Below are positions 1 through 7,763 of a stretch of DNA of 64,000 nucleotides, in pieces. Every line of letters begins with the position of its first letter. Position 1 is the first letter of the stretch. Under the pieces are notes generated by a model. The model did no database searches. It was not told the DNA's origin and saw only the letters and a program-made list of their open reading frames with translations. The stretch comes from Photobacterium toruni (GTDB lineage Bacteria > Pseudomonadota > Gammaproteobacteria > Enterobacterales > Vibrionaceae), in NCBI RefSeq assembly GCF_024529955.1, contig NZ_AP024854.1, positions 1,798,001-1,862,000 of the forward strand, read 5' to 3'. The position numbers were made by a program, and so were the translations under genes.

Positions 1-764
1 CGACAAAGACTTACGGTTACTACAATGCCCAAACAAAAGATATCGATTTTGAAGCAATGATTGCTGATTTAAACCAAGCTCAAATTGGGGATGTAGTTTT
101 ATTCCACGGTTGCTGCCATAATCCAACAGGTATTGATCCAACTAATCAGCAATGGCAAACACTTGCAAAGCTCTGCCTAGAAAAAGAATTACTACCAATG
201 TTTGACTTTGCTTATCAAGGCTTTGCTCGAGGTGTTGAAGAAGATGCACAAGGGCTACGTATCTTTGCTGATCAAATGCCAGAGCTACTCGTTGCTAGCT
301 CATTCTCTAAAAACTTTGGACTTTACAATGAGCGTGTCGGTGCCTTTACCTTAGTTGCAAAAAATACTGAACAAGCCGTTATTTCTTTCAGTCAAGTAAA
401 ATCTATTGCACGTGTTATTTATTCAAATCCTCCAGCTCACGGCGCAGCCATTGTGACACAAATTCTAAACGATGCTGTGCTGCGGGCTGAATGGGAACAG
501 GAAGTCGCAGAAATGCGTGATCGTATTCAAGAAATGCGCGTATTATTTGTAGCGACACTAAAACAATGTGGTGTTGATACAGACTTTAGTTTTATTGAAC
601 ACCAAAATGGTATGTTCTCTTTTTCAGGGCTCAATTTAGATCAAGTAAAACGACTAAAAGATGAATTTGCTATCTATATTGTTGGCTCTGGCCGTATCAG
701 TGTTGCTGGTATGACCAAATCAAATATGCTTCCATTATGTCAAGGTATTGCTGCTGTTTTATAA
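1..764 (+). CDS. aspC: Aspartate/aromatic amino acid aminotransferase, 5'-truncated by window edge
   Basis: PLP-dependent class I aminotransferase that exchanges amino groups between aspartate or aromatic amino acids and 2-oxoglutarate in the cytoplasm. The reading frame is open from base 3, so the first ATG at 57 is internal and roughly 140 N-terminal residues lie outside the window. Visible family marks are [10 protein letters not shown] (cofactor-ring Asp and Tyr), [16 protein letters not shown] (Schiff-base Lys) and [10 protein letters not shown] (substrate-carboxylate Arg). The C-terminus is complete and a hairpin terminator follows. In E. coli aspC lies near gloC-mepK-ldtD-muk, as here, which favours aspC over tyrB; sequence alone cannot separate the two with certainty. 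Confidence 0.85.
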   Translation, partial: TKTYGYYNAQTKDIDFEAMIADLNQAQIGDVVLFHGCCHNPTGIDPTNQQWQTLAKLCLEKELLPMFDFAYQGFARGVEEDAQGLRIFADQMPELLVASSFSKNFGLYNERVGAFTLVAKNTEQAVISFSQVKSIARVIYSNPPAHGAAIVTQILNDAVLRAEWEQEVAEMRDRIQEMRVLFVATLKQCGVDTDFSFIEHQNGMFSFSGLNLDQVKRLKDEFAIYIVGSGRISVAGMTKSNMLPLCQGIAAVL

Positions 765-791
765 TCGGTAATCGTTATAAAATATAATCAC

Positions 792-819
792 AAAAAAGAG
801 GATATATATCCTCTTTTTT
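792..819 (+). terminator. Rho-independent terminator after aspC
   Basis: Perfect inverted repeat with arms AAAAAAGAGGATAT and ATATCCTCTTTTTT, starting 28 bases after the aspC stop. It has A and T tracts on its two sides, so it can also serve the gene converging from the right. Confidence 0.85.
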
Positions 820-841
820 AACTATCATGATACAAATAATA

Positions 842-1147
842 TTAACCAGATTTATTCAATGGCAATATATTACAATAAAGATCATGTTCATAATGCTTCT
901 CTAATTGCTTACGCCAAGGCCGCTCTGATATTGGTACAAGATAAAACATTTCTCTTGTCGTATCTGTTACAAATGCCATTCCATGCCGCATCACTTCATA
1001 ATGGATATCATGAATATAACCGAGAGAAAAACTTTGCCTCCCTGTCAACATATTAATATCTTCACGACTAAGGGATACTCCCTGTTTTTCTTCTGCAAAC
1101 CGTTCAAGTAGCCAACCAGAAAATTCCTTTGCACTTATCATCGTCAT
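842..1147 (-). CDS. Uncharacterised 101-residue protein
   Basis: I do not recognise this family. The product is a small soluble protein without signal peptide or membrane segment, with mixed charge and several aromatic residues in the centre (GYIHDIHYEVMRHGM). The start at 1147 has GGAG 11 bases upstream; a second in-frame ATG two codons later would be farther still. It converges on aspC and shares its bidirectional terminator. Length, a plausible ribosome binding site and normal composition argue that it is real. No function can be proposed. Confidence 0.6.
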   Translation of the reverse strand: MTMISAKEFSGWLLERFAEEKQGVSLSREDINMLTGRQSFSLGYIHDIHYEVMRHGMAFVTDTTREMFYLVPISERPWRKQLEKHYEHDLYCNILPLNKSG

Positions 1148-1346
1148 AAGATCATTTTCTCCGAATTCTGCGTACTCCTTGAGAATTACTCTCCATGTTA
1201 ATAGTTATAGCAGAGTAAAAAAAAGTCGCCTCTTTTATGTCTTAAATATAAGAATAGGATAAATGATAACAATGGTATACGGTGAAAAAAAATAATAACT
1301 AGACAAAGATACACCCGCTTCTTAGAGAGAAGCGGATTAACCTAAC

Positions 1347-1709
1347 TTAAAGAGCTTTATAGAATACTTTATTCCCTGCCAATTGAATACGCTCAACCAA
1401 TCCTTCTTCTGTTAGTTTTTTTAATGCACCTGTAGCCCAAGCTGCGGCTTTAGCCTCTTCTTGACCTGCTTGTAGACCAATACCCTTTGGATTTAACCCA
1501 TCTGCATGGCTTACAACAATATCCAATACTTGTTGTTGCTTAGGTGTTAACGTTACAACTGACTTAGAAACAATATTTTTGGCAATTACTGGCGTATCAA
1601 TAACTAATTCAACGTCTGATATCTTTTGAACTGCAAAGACTGTATTGCTTAAAAGAGGTTTCTGTTTATGCAGTTTACGTTGAACATTACGCTTGTGAGA
1701 AATTCTCAT
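1347..1709 (-). CDS. Small protein with C-terminal winged-helix domain
   Basis: 120 residues. The N-terminal 25 residues are very basic (RISHKRNVQRKLHKQK), which suits nucleic-acid contact. Residues about 55-120 read as a winged helix: TPKQQQVLDIVVSHADG as the first helix, an alanine-rich helix (EEAKAAAWATGALKKL), then EEGLVERIQLAGNKVFYKAL as the recognition end and wing. This resembles MarR-like or replication-type winged-helix folds, but I cannot name a family. It is probably a DNA-binding regulator. A 38-base perfect hairpin lies 95-132 bases upstream, in the region shared with the divergent DUF2982 gene. Confidence 0.65.
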   Translation of the reverse strand: MRISHKRNVQRKLHKQKPLLSNTVFAVQKISDVELVIDTPVIAKNIVSKSVVTLTPKQQQVLDIVVSHADGLNPKGIGLQAGQEEAKAAAWATGALKKLTEEGLVERIQLAGNKVFYKAL

Positions 1710-1803
1710 TAATTTTTTACTCCATTACAGTACTTTCTGATCTCCACATTTTCAGCAAGAAAAAGTGAGCGCGTTTTATAACAAAGTTATTTATCAATTA
1801 CCA

Positions 1804-1841
1804 GTAAACGATTATTTATTCATCAATAAATAATCGTTTAC
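1804..1841. repeat. Perfect 17-bp inverted repeat between divergent genes
   Basis: Arms GTAAACGATTATTTATT and AATAAATAATCGTTTAC are separated by the four bases CATC. It lies between the starts of the winged-helix gene (1709, minus) and the DUF2982 gene (1992, plus), where a terminator would have no gene to terminate. It could be a large operator, a leader hairpin of one transcript, or a remnant of a dispersed repeat. Confidence 0.9.
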
Positions 1842-1991
1842 CTACAAGAAAACATTAATTTATAATGATTTTTGTCATTATCAATAAAAATAGACTCAAT
1901 ATTTACATCAACATTCTTCTTTAGAATATACATCTATAATATATATTTAATCATAATGCTAATACTTCAAATAATGTTTCAGGAGTCCGTA

Positions 1992-2654
1992 ATGGAAACA
2001 CTTCATATTCATACGGAAAAACTAACTACAAAACATTTTGTTTGGATAATAATAATATTCTCTATTCTCACTTTTGTGTTATTAAGCTATTTTAATGCAC
2101 AATTATCAACAATAAGTCTCTTAATAATCACTCTTTCATTAGGAAGTATCTTGTTATTAATCAAGATGTTCCTCAATCCGTCGACCCTAAGCTTTACATT
2201 GACTTTTATGCATTGCCAATTTCATAGTCGTTATGGTGGTTGGACAACAACATGGCATAATATTGTACAAATAGATAATGTCACCTTAGCATCTCACGGG
2301 TGGCATTCCCCGTTACCTTGGATTGGTATCCAATTAAAAAATTATGATGATTTTATTCGCAATATCTGTCCTCGTGTCGCTTCAAGAATATTACTGGAAC
2401 AACGTATTTTACTCGTAATGGAGCTAAAGCAAAATGAACACCCAACCCACCAACTTGAAGATATATTATTTGACGATTCACCTTTTATTACTCAAGACGG
2501 TGAACGATTTATAGGGCTAAAAGCAATGCTTGCTAATCGAATGCGTTATAATCGTGAATTACTTGGCTTTGATTTTTTTATTGCTGATGACGTTCTTGAT
2601 CGTCCCTTAAATGACTTTATAGGCTTATTACGTCGTTATAAAGCTGCTGCCTAA
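1992..2654 (+). CDS. DUF2982-type membrane protein
   Basis: 220 residues from the ATG at 1992, which has AGGAG six bases upstream. An open frame reaches back to 1872, but the extra 40 residues have no ribosome binding site. Two hydrophobic segments lie near residues 15-35 and 40-60 (FVWIIIIFSILTFVLLSYF; ISLLIITLSLGSILLLIKMF), followed by a cytoplasmic-type domain of about 150 residues rich in Trp, His and Arg (HSRYGGWTTTWHNI, PLPWIGIQLKNYDDF). From recall it matches the DUF2982 family of Vibrionales and relatives, whose function is unknown. It converges on uhpC with only 14 bases between, and no terminator is visible there. Confidence 0.75.
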   Translation: METLHIHTEKLTTKHFVWIIIIFSILTFVLLSYFNAQLSTISLLIITLSLGSILLLIKMFLNPSTLSFTLTFMHCQFHSRYGGWTTTWHNIVQIDNVTLASHGWHSPLPWIGIQLKNYDDFIRNICPRVASRILLEQRILLVMELKQNEHPTHQLEDILFDDSPFITQDGERFIGLKAMLANRMRYNRELLGFDFFIADDVLDRPLNDFIGLLRRYKAAA

Positions 2655-2668
2655 TCTAAAAATAATCA

Positions 2669-3952
2669 TCATGAAGAAGATGTTTGAGCTTTAAGAAAAG
2701 GCAATAATAACAATCCAATTAACGCCGCAGCGACTGAAATTACTACAAAGAAACCAGTCCAATGATAATACTTCATAATAATCGCCAATGGATATCCAGC
2801 TAAAGCCGCCCCCATATAGGCAAATAAGCCAACAAAACCAGTAGCAGCGCCAACTGAATCTTTATGAGAGCACTCAGCAGCAGCCATGCCGATTAGCATT
2901 TGTGGACCAAATACAAAAAATCCTATCGCAAAAAAACACCCCGCCTGTAAAATATAACTAGTGACAGGCATTAGCCACAGAGCTGCAACAGCTAAAAAAA
3001 TACCCATTGAGAATAATAAAATCATTGGCCCTCGATTACCGCCAAATAATTTATCAGAGCCCCACCCACCCACTAATGATCCTAAAAAGCCACCAATTTC
3101 AAATAATGACAAGGCGCCATTAGCTGATAACAAACTATAATGATGCTGTTCCGTTAAATAAATATTTCCCCAATCATTAATAGCGGTCCGAACGATATAA
3201 ACCAAGACATAACTCATCGCTAGTAACCATAAATATTTATTAGTCAGCACATATTTAAATAAAACTTGTCGTTGTGTAAGGCCTATTCCTTCATTCTCTT
3301 GTGCTATTTCAAGATAATCATGACGCCATAACCCGACACTTGGTAACCCCATCGCTATTGGTTTATTTCGCAATCGCCAACATAAACCAAGGCCAATCAC
3401 AATTGCTATGACACCTGGAATAAAGAACCCATAACGCCAACCGTAATGTACGGTTAAAAAACCGACTAACAATGGAATAAATGCCCCACCAACATTATGC
3501 GCAGTATTCCAACATGACCACCATAGCCCACGTTCAGAGCGAGAATACCACGTTGTTAATAGCTTAGAGCAAGCTGGCCACCCCCATCCTTGAAACCATG
3601 CATTTGCTATCCACAATAACGTAAACGCAGAGATAGAGCTGGAGAAACCAAAACAAATATTTATAATACCTGTTGCGATTAACCCTATTCCCATAAAATA
3701 GCGAGGATTAGAACGATCGGATATCATACCTGAAATGAATTTTGAGCACCCATAAGTCAGATAAAATAATGTACCCATCAACCCTATATCGGCTTTATCC
3801 CAACCTAAATCAGTGATCATTGTTGGCATTGCATATGTGAAGTTTTTACGCGTTAAATAAAATCCAGCATAACCAATATACATACTAATCATGATATGCA
3901 AACGCCAATATTTATAGCGTTGATCAACTGCTGAATCTAATAAAACGGCCAT
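2669..3952 (-). CDS. uhpC: UhpC, membrane sensor of external hexose phosphate (MFS fold)
   Basis: 427-residue, 12-helix major facilitator protein of the organophosphate antiporter family. It aligns closely with E. coli UhpC over its whole length: SDRSNPRYFMGIGLIATGII, NTAHNVGGAFIPL, INDWGNIYLTE, GSDKLFGGNRGPM, MLIGMAAAECSHKDSVGAATG. In E. coli UhpC senses external glucose-6-phosphate and signals to the kinase UhpB in the inner membrane. Here it is the last gene of uhpA-uhpB-uhpC, 37 bases after uhpB. The related transporter gene uhpT, normally next to uhpC, is not in this window. A transport role of its own cannot be excluded, since the fold is shared. Confidence 0.9.
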   Translation of the reverse strand: MAVLLDSAVDQRYKYWRLHIMISMYIGYAGFYLTRKNFTYAMPTMITDLGWDKADIGLMGTLFYLTYGCSKFISGMISDRSNPRYFMGIGLIATGIINICFGFSSSISAFTLLWIANAWFQGWGWPACSKLLTTWYSRSERGLWWSCWNTAHNVGGAFIPLLVGFLTVHYGWRYGFFIPGVIAIVIGLGLCWRLRNKPIAMGLPSVGLWRHDYLEIAQENEGIGLTQRQVLFKYVLTNKYLWLLAMSYVLVYIVRTAINDWGNIYLTEQHHYSLLSANGALSLFEIGGFLGSLVGGWGSDKLFGGNRGPMILLFSMGIFLAVAALWLMPVTSYILQAGCFFAIGFFVFGPQMLIGMAAAECSHKDSVGAATGFVGLFAYMGAALAGYPLAIIMKYYHWTGFFVVISVAAALIGLLLLPFLKAQTSSS

Positions 3953-3989
3953 GTGATACCTGATTATATAAAGAAATTAAAGATTATTA

Positions 3990-5546
3990 TTATGCTAACG
4001 GTAAAATAATTACCAATGTCGTACCTGTATTTGTAACTTGTTTTTGTGACATATTTTCTTGAGAACTATCACTATAACGACTCACGATAGAGCACTGCCC
4101 ACCTAATATTTCAACTCGCTCACGAATACCTCGAAGACCAAAACCTTTAAATGCATCTTCTGCTTTAAAGCCAACACCATTATCTTCAATTTGTAATCTG
4201 ATTTGTTGATCAATTTGCAATTCAATAATAACTTCAGTTGCATGTGAATACTTAGCAATATTATTTAATGCTTCTTGGCATATCCGATATAGCGTTACAC
4301 TTGTAGTATCACACAATAGTGGCTGATGATGTCCCCATGCCATTGCAACATCAATCCCCTTTTCTTCTAACTCTAAATCACACACAACTTGCTCTACAGC
4401 TTTCGCTAAACCAAGATCATCTAATGTTTTGGGACGTAAGCGTGATAATAAACCTTTGGTTGTATCATAAATATTAAGTGATAGTTGTTCGATAGTAGAT
4501 GCACATTGCTGGGTTACTGGTGCTATTTCAACCCGTTTTAAAATACTGGCTTGCATTCTAATTGCAGTAATATTTTGACCTATTTCATCGTGTAATTCTC
4601 TTGCTACATCTCGCCTTACTGATTCTTCTGTCTTAATTAATTGGCGAGATAAAACCTGATTTCGACCTAACTCAGATGATAATTTAATATTAAGATCACG
4701 CTGATGTTGAATACCTAAGCCTAACAAAATTCCAGTTAAACTTTGTGCTGATAGCGATAATAATAAATCTGTAACTTCCATATTACTGACATTACTTCGA
4801 GCAGCAATTAATGCAATACTGTTTAATAATGTACCCAGTAATGCACCTTGCCACCCATGTCGAAATGCAAACACAATAATAGGTATTGCTAAACAGAATG
4901 GCGCAAAACGACTTAATTCATCAGGTAAGTTCACTTGCAATAAAATATTAGTAAGGAAAAGTAATACATATAAAAATAAGTCGCGATGACGTAATTCTAA
5001 TGGTCGAGAAATAAGAGCAACTGTTAATGGGATCCATGACCGATTAAATAAAAAGCTCCATACTAAATAACATGTTGGTACTAACATTAAGCCACCAGTA
5101 ATACTAATAAGGAAAATCATTCCTATTGGTAATAATGGTATTTTAACAATAGTTCCAAAACCTATAACCAGTACACCATTAACTATCGCTGTTGCTATAA
5201 TAGCTATCGCCATAACGAATAGCTGTCGCCATTGTTCGCCATAATAATAACGTCGAGCAACTAATAATATCGGCCATGATAGACTACTTGCAATTAAAAT
5301 CGGCCACCAAGGTAAGTCATTAAGGGCTTTTGCCAATAAAAATATTAAGCCCCATTCTGCACTATAAATAACAAACCAATAACGAGTTGCTGTATGTAAT
5401 GTTATTCCTAATCGTAATGCGAACGGGAAAAATAAAATAGCGAGTGCAGGATCACCTAAAAAATAAAAAGCAATAACCCAGAGACAAAACCAGCTACAAA
5501 TAAAAAAAGAACATCCACCTACTGATGTCAATATATAATAGCGCAT
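3990..5546 (-). CDS. uhpB: UhpB, sensor histidine kinase
   Basis: 518 residues. Residues 1 to about 280 hold around eight hydrophobic helices of the MASE1 type. They are followed by a HisKA_3 dimerisation helix with the phospho-acceptor His319 in ARELHDEIGQNITAIR, then a HATPase domain with N-box (YRICQEALNNIAKYSHA) and G-boxes (IEDNGVGF, GFGLRGIRERVEILGG). E. coli UhpB has the same plan and phosphorylates UhpA when UhpC detects hexose phosphate. The start codon overlaps the uhpA stop as TAATG, implying translational coupling. Other NarL-type kinases share the C-terminal half; the membrane part and neighbours decide the name. Confidence 0.88.
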   Translation of the reverse strand: MRYYILTSVGGCSFFICSWFCLWVIAFYFLGDPALAILFFPFALRLGITLHTATRYWFVIYSAEWGLIFLLAKALNDLPWWPILIASSLSWPILLVARRYYYGEQWRQLFVMAIAIIATAIVNGVLVIGFGTIVKIPLLPIGMIFLISITGGLMLVPTCYLVWSFLFNRSWIPLTVALISRPLELRHRDLFLYVLLFLTNILLQVNLPDELSRFAPFCLAIPIIVFAFRHGWQGALLGTLLNSIALIAARSNVSNMEVTDLLLSLSAQSLTGILLGLGIQHQRDLNIKLSSELGRNQVLSRQLIKTEESVRRDVARELHDEIGQNITAIRMQASILKRVEIAPVTQQCASTIEQLSLNIYDTTKGLLSRLRPKTLDDLGLAKAVEQVVCDLELEEKGIDVAMAWGHHQPLLCDTTSVTLYRICQEALNNIAKYSHATEVIIELQIDQQIRLQIEDNGVGFKAEDAFKGFGLRGIRERVEILGGQCSIVSRYSDSSQENMSQKQVTNTGTTLVIILPLA

Positions 5547-6154
5547 TATAATATTTCTAATGGGAAATACTTAACTAACTCAACATTATTACTAACATTT
5601 AATTTTTCCATTGCATTAGCACGATGTACATGAACGGTTTTATGACTCAAACCTAATTCAACAGCGACCGCTTTAACATCTAAACCTGACGCAAGCATTT
5701 CACTAATTTGACGTTCACGTTTTGTTAAACATGCAACAGATTGTTGATAAGGATCCGTTGTCTCTAATTGCATTTTGATATCAGATGCTAAATAACATTC
5801 GCCTTTTGCAACTGTCCGTACGGCTTGAATTAGTTCATCAGGACTACAACGCTTACTTAAATATCCTTTTGCTCCCGTTGCTAATGCTTTATTTACTACC
5901 GTTGCTGAATCGTGCACGCTCAGCATAATACAACAGGTCTTGTCTGCTAAATCCTCAAGCAAAACTAGCCCACTTTCATTTGGCATTGAAATATCAATTA
6001 TGCAAACATTAACGGCTTGCTTAGCTAATCCACTACGTGCTTCTTGTGCTGAACTAAATTGACCCGCCACTTTCATATCAGGCTCTAACGACAATAATTG
6101 AGCAAAACCAGAACGAACAATGACATGATCATCCACTAAAGCGACTGTAATCAT
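5546..6154 (-). CDS. uhpA: UhpA, NarL/FixJ-type response regulator
   Basis: 202 residues. The receiver domain (1 to about 120) has acidic pair D8-D9, phospho-acceptor D54 ([12 protein letters not shown]) and switch Lys in [10 protein letters not shown]. The C-terminal LuxR-type helix-turn-helix (about 140-200) includes [16 protein letters not shown] and the recognition region [20 protein letters not shown]. In E. coli phosphorylated UhpA activates uhpT. It is the first gene of uhpABC, so a promoter should lie in 6155-6190, but I see no clear hexamers. No uhpT target gene is present here. Confidence 0.88.
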   Translation of the reverse strand: MITVALVDDHVIVRSGFAQLLSLEPDMKVAGQFSSAQEARSGLAKQAVNVCIIDISMPNESGLVLLEDLADKTCCIMLSVHDSATVVNKALATGAKGYLSKRCSPDELIQAVRTVAKGECYLASDIKMQLETTDPYQQSVACLTKRERQISEMLASGLDVKAVAVELGLSHKTVHVHRANAMEKLNVSNNVELVKYFPLEIL

Positions 6155-6188
6155 AACAAAACATACCCATAAACATTAAAACAACAAA

Positions 6189-6218
6189 AGCCACTGTTAA
6201 TAAAATCAACAGTGGTTA
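6189..6218 (-). terminator. Probable terminator after gloC
   Basis: Inverted repeat with arms CCACTGTT and AACAGTGG and a nine-base loop, between the gloC stop and the uhpA start. On the minus strand it is followed by a broken T tract (CTTTTGTTGTTTT), so it probably ends the gloC transcript before uhpA. Confidence 0.55.
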
Positions 6219-6273
6219 TTCATTTAATCTATTTCTATGGTGCTATATTACCGTAAACTAACGCTGTGGTGCA

Positions 6274-6927
6274 TTAATATAATGGCATTTCATCAGCAAC
6301 AAATGGATTAGTCGCTCGCTCATGACCAAAAGTCGATAATGGTCCATGTCCTGGCACAAAAGTGACTTCATTGCCTAAAGGCCACAATTTAGTCTTAATC
6401 GAGTTAATCAATGTTGGATGACTGCCTTGTGGAAAATCAGTACGACCGATACCACCTTTAAATAATACATCCCCGACAAATGCAACCTTAGCATCCGCAC
6501 TATAAAAAATCACATGCCCAGGCGTATGGCCCGGAGTATGGAATACTTGTAAGGTTTGATTACCAACCGTTATTACATCGCCATCATTAAGCCATTGAGT
6601 TGGCGTAAATGCTTCTGTCATTGGAAGGCCAAACATTTCACTTTGACGAGGTAAGCCTTGTAACCAAAAGTCATCATCTTTTTGTGGACCAATCATTGGT
6701 ACCTTAAGAATCTGAGAAAGAGGCTCAGCCCCACCCACATGATCTAAATGTCCATGAGTAAGTAATAATTGAGTAACGTTAACGCCGAGCGCCGCCACTT
6801 CTTTTTGAAGTTGTTGAATATCACCACCTGGATCAATAATCGCAGCTTGATGTGTTTCATCACACCATATAATAGAGCAATTTTGCTGAAACGGTGTTAC
6901 TGGCACAATTTTATATTGAAGACTCAT
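6274..6927 (-). CDS. gloC: GloC (YcbL), type II glyoxalase of the metallo-beta-lactamase fold
   Basis: 217 residues. The metal site THGHLDHVGG (about 58-67) is present, with further ligands in VFHTPGHTPGHVIFY, FVGDVLF and FVPGHGPLSTFGHE. The start MSLQYKIVPVTPFQQNCSII and overall length match E. coli GloC, a cytoplasmic hydrolase of S-D-lactoylglutathione in methylglyoxal detoxification. The ATG at 6927 has AGGAT about nine bases upstream. As in E. coli it is next to mepK and ldtD. A sulfur-dioxygenase role is unlikely from length and context. Confidence 0.9.
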   Translation of the reverse strand: MSLQYKIVPVTPFQQNCSIIWCDETHQAAIIDPGGDIQQLQKEVAALGVNVTQLLLTHGHLDHVGGAEPLSQILKVPMIGPQKDDDFWLQGLPRQSEMFGLPMTEAFTPTQWLNDGDVITVGNQTLQVFHTPGHTPGHVIFYSADAKVAFVGDVLFKGGIGRTDFPQGSHPTLINSIKTKLWPLGNEVTFVPGHGPLSTFGHERATNPFVADEMPLY

Positions 6928-7007
6928 TCATACATCCTAAATGGAGACATTATTTAGGGAAGCATGCCACGAATACCCTTAAAAATACAGACGATAACAG
7001 GAATAAA

Positions 7008-7562
7008 CTACCCTCTCCAAGTACGTACAGGACCTGTATCAATATGAATAAATTGACTATTTGGATAATAACCAACCCCGCCAATATTTAAATCTAATGC
7101 TGCCTTACGTATTTTAGCTAATGAAACCCCTTCAAGATTAAAATCAATAGCTTGAGCTTTCATATGATAACTTTTCTTCGCAACACCACCACGTTTGGCT
7201 AACATCTTATTAGTCTTAGATGATCGATAGCCTGAAAATAACTGCGCATAACCATCATGACCAAGATAATATTGGATTTGTGCAATAGCATCATACAAAC
7301 GTCGATCTATACGCGCGATTTCATTTTGACGGAAATCACGACAAAGATAATCTAAACGTCGAACTTCTTTACCTACATATGTTTTACCATTGAAATATTT
7401 AGTTTCTAATTCTTCACCTGTATGCAAATTGCGTAATAACATCGTTCGAGGTTTCGTAGCTTTAAAAGAACTCGCTTGAACAATATTCGGAAGCATACAT
7501 GCCCCAACCGCTAATCCACTTAATGTTAAAAATTTACGACGACTAATATCTAAATTTGACAT
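7008..7562 (-). CDS. mepK: MepK (YcbK), Tat-exported peptidoglycan endopeptidase
   Basis: 184 residues. The N-terminus carries a twin-arginine signal (SRRKFLTLSGLAVGACML), so the protein should be exported folded to the periplasm. The mature part is a DUF882/M15-type zinc peptidase with SGYRSSKTNKML, the metal motif SYHMKAQAIDFN (His, then Asp seven residues on) and FIHIDTGPVRTWRG. E. coli MepK cleaves 3-3 cross-links and also 4-3 links to allow wall growth. It follows ldtD, which makes 3-3 links, across a 201-base gap, so the two enzymes are neighbours though not tightly coupled. No strong ribosome binding site is visible at the ATG. Confidence 0.88.
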   Translation of the reverse strand: MSNLDISRRKFLTLSGLAVGACMLPNIVQASSFKATKPRTMLLRNLHTGEELETKYFNGKTYVGKEVRRLDYLCRDFRQNEIARIDRRLYDAIAQIQYYLGHDGYAQLFSGYRSSKTNKMLAKRGGVAKKSYHMKAQAIDFNLEGVSLAKIRKAALDLNIGGVGYYPNSQFIHIDTGPVRTWRG

Positions 7563-7763
7563 ATTTCACACAACCAAAAAAAATGCTCTTTATTTACTAA
7601 AGCAATACATATACCAATATTGCAGAACACTATCTTCAGTCAATTAATCAGTCAAATACATAAGTCACATAAAATAACATTGATAAATCTATTTTTAAAG
7701 ATCATTAACTTACACTCAATTATTATTGTAAGAAGAAATTAATGACACTCTGTTTCGTTAGTA

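Noticed and set aside
859..1056. 65-residue frame opposite the 101-residue gene
   Set aside because: It is antisense to a better gene, and has no recognisable product.
1872..1991. N-terminal extension of the DUF2982 protein by 40 residues
   Set aside because: There is no ribosome binding site at 1872, whereas AGGAG stands six bases before the ATG at 1992.
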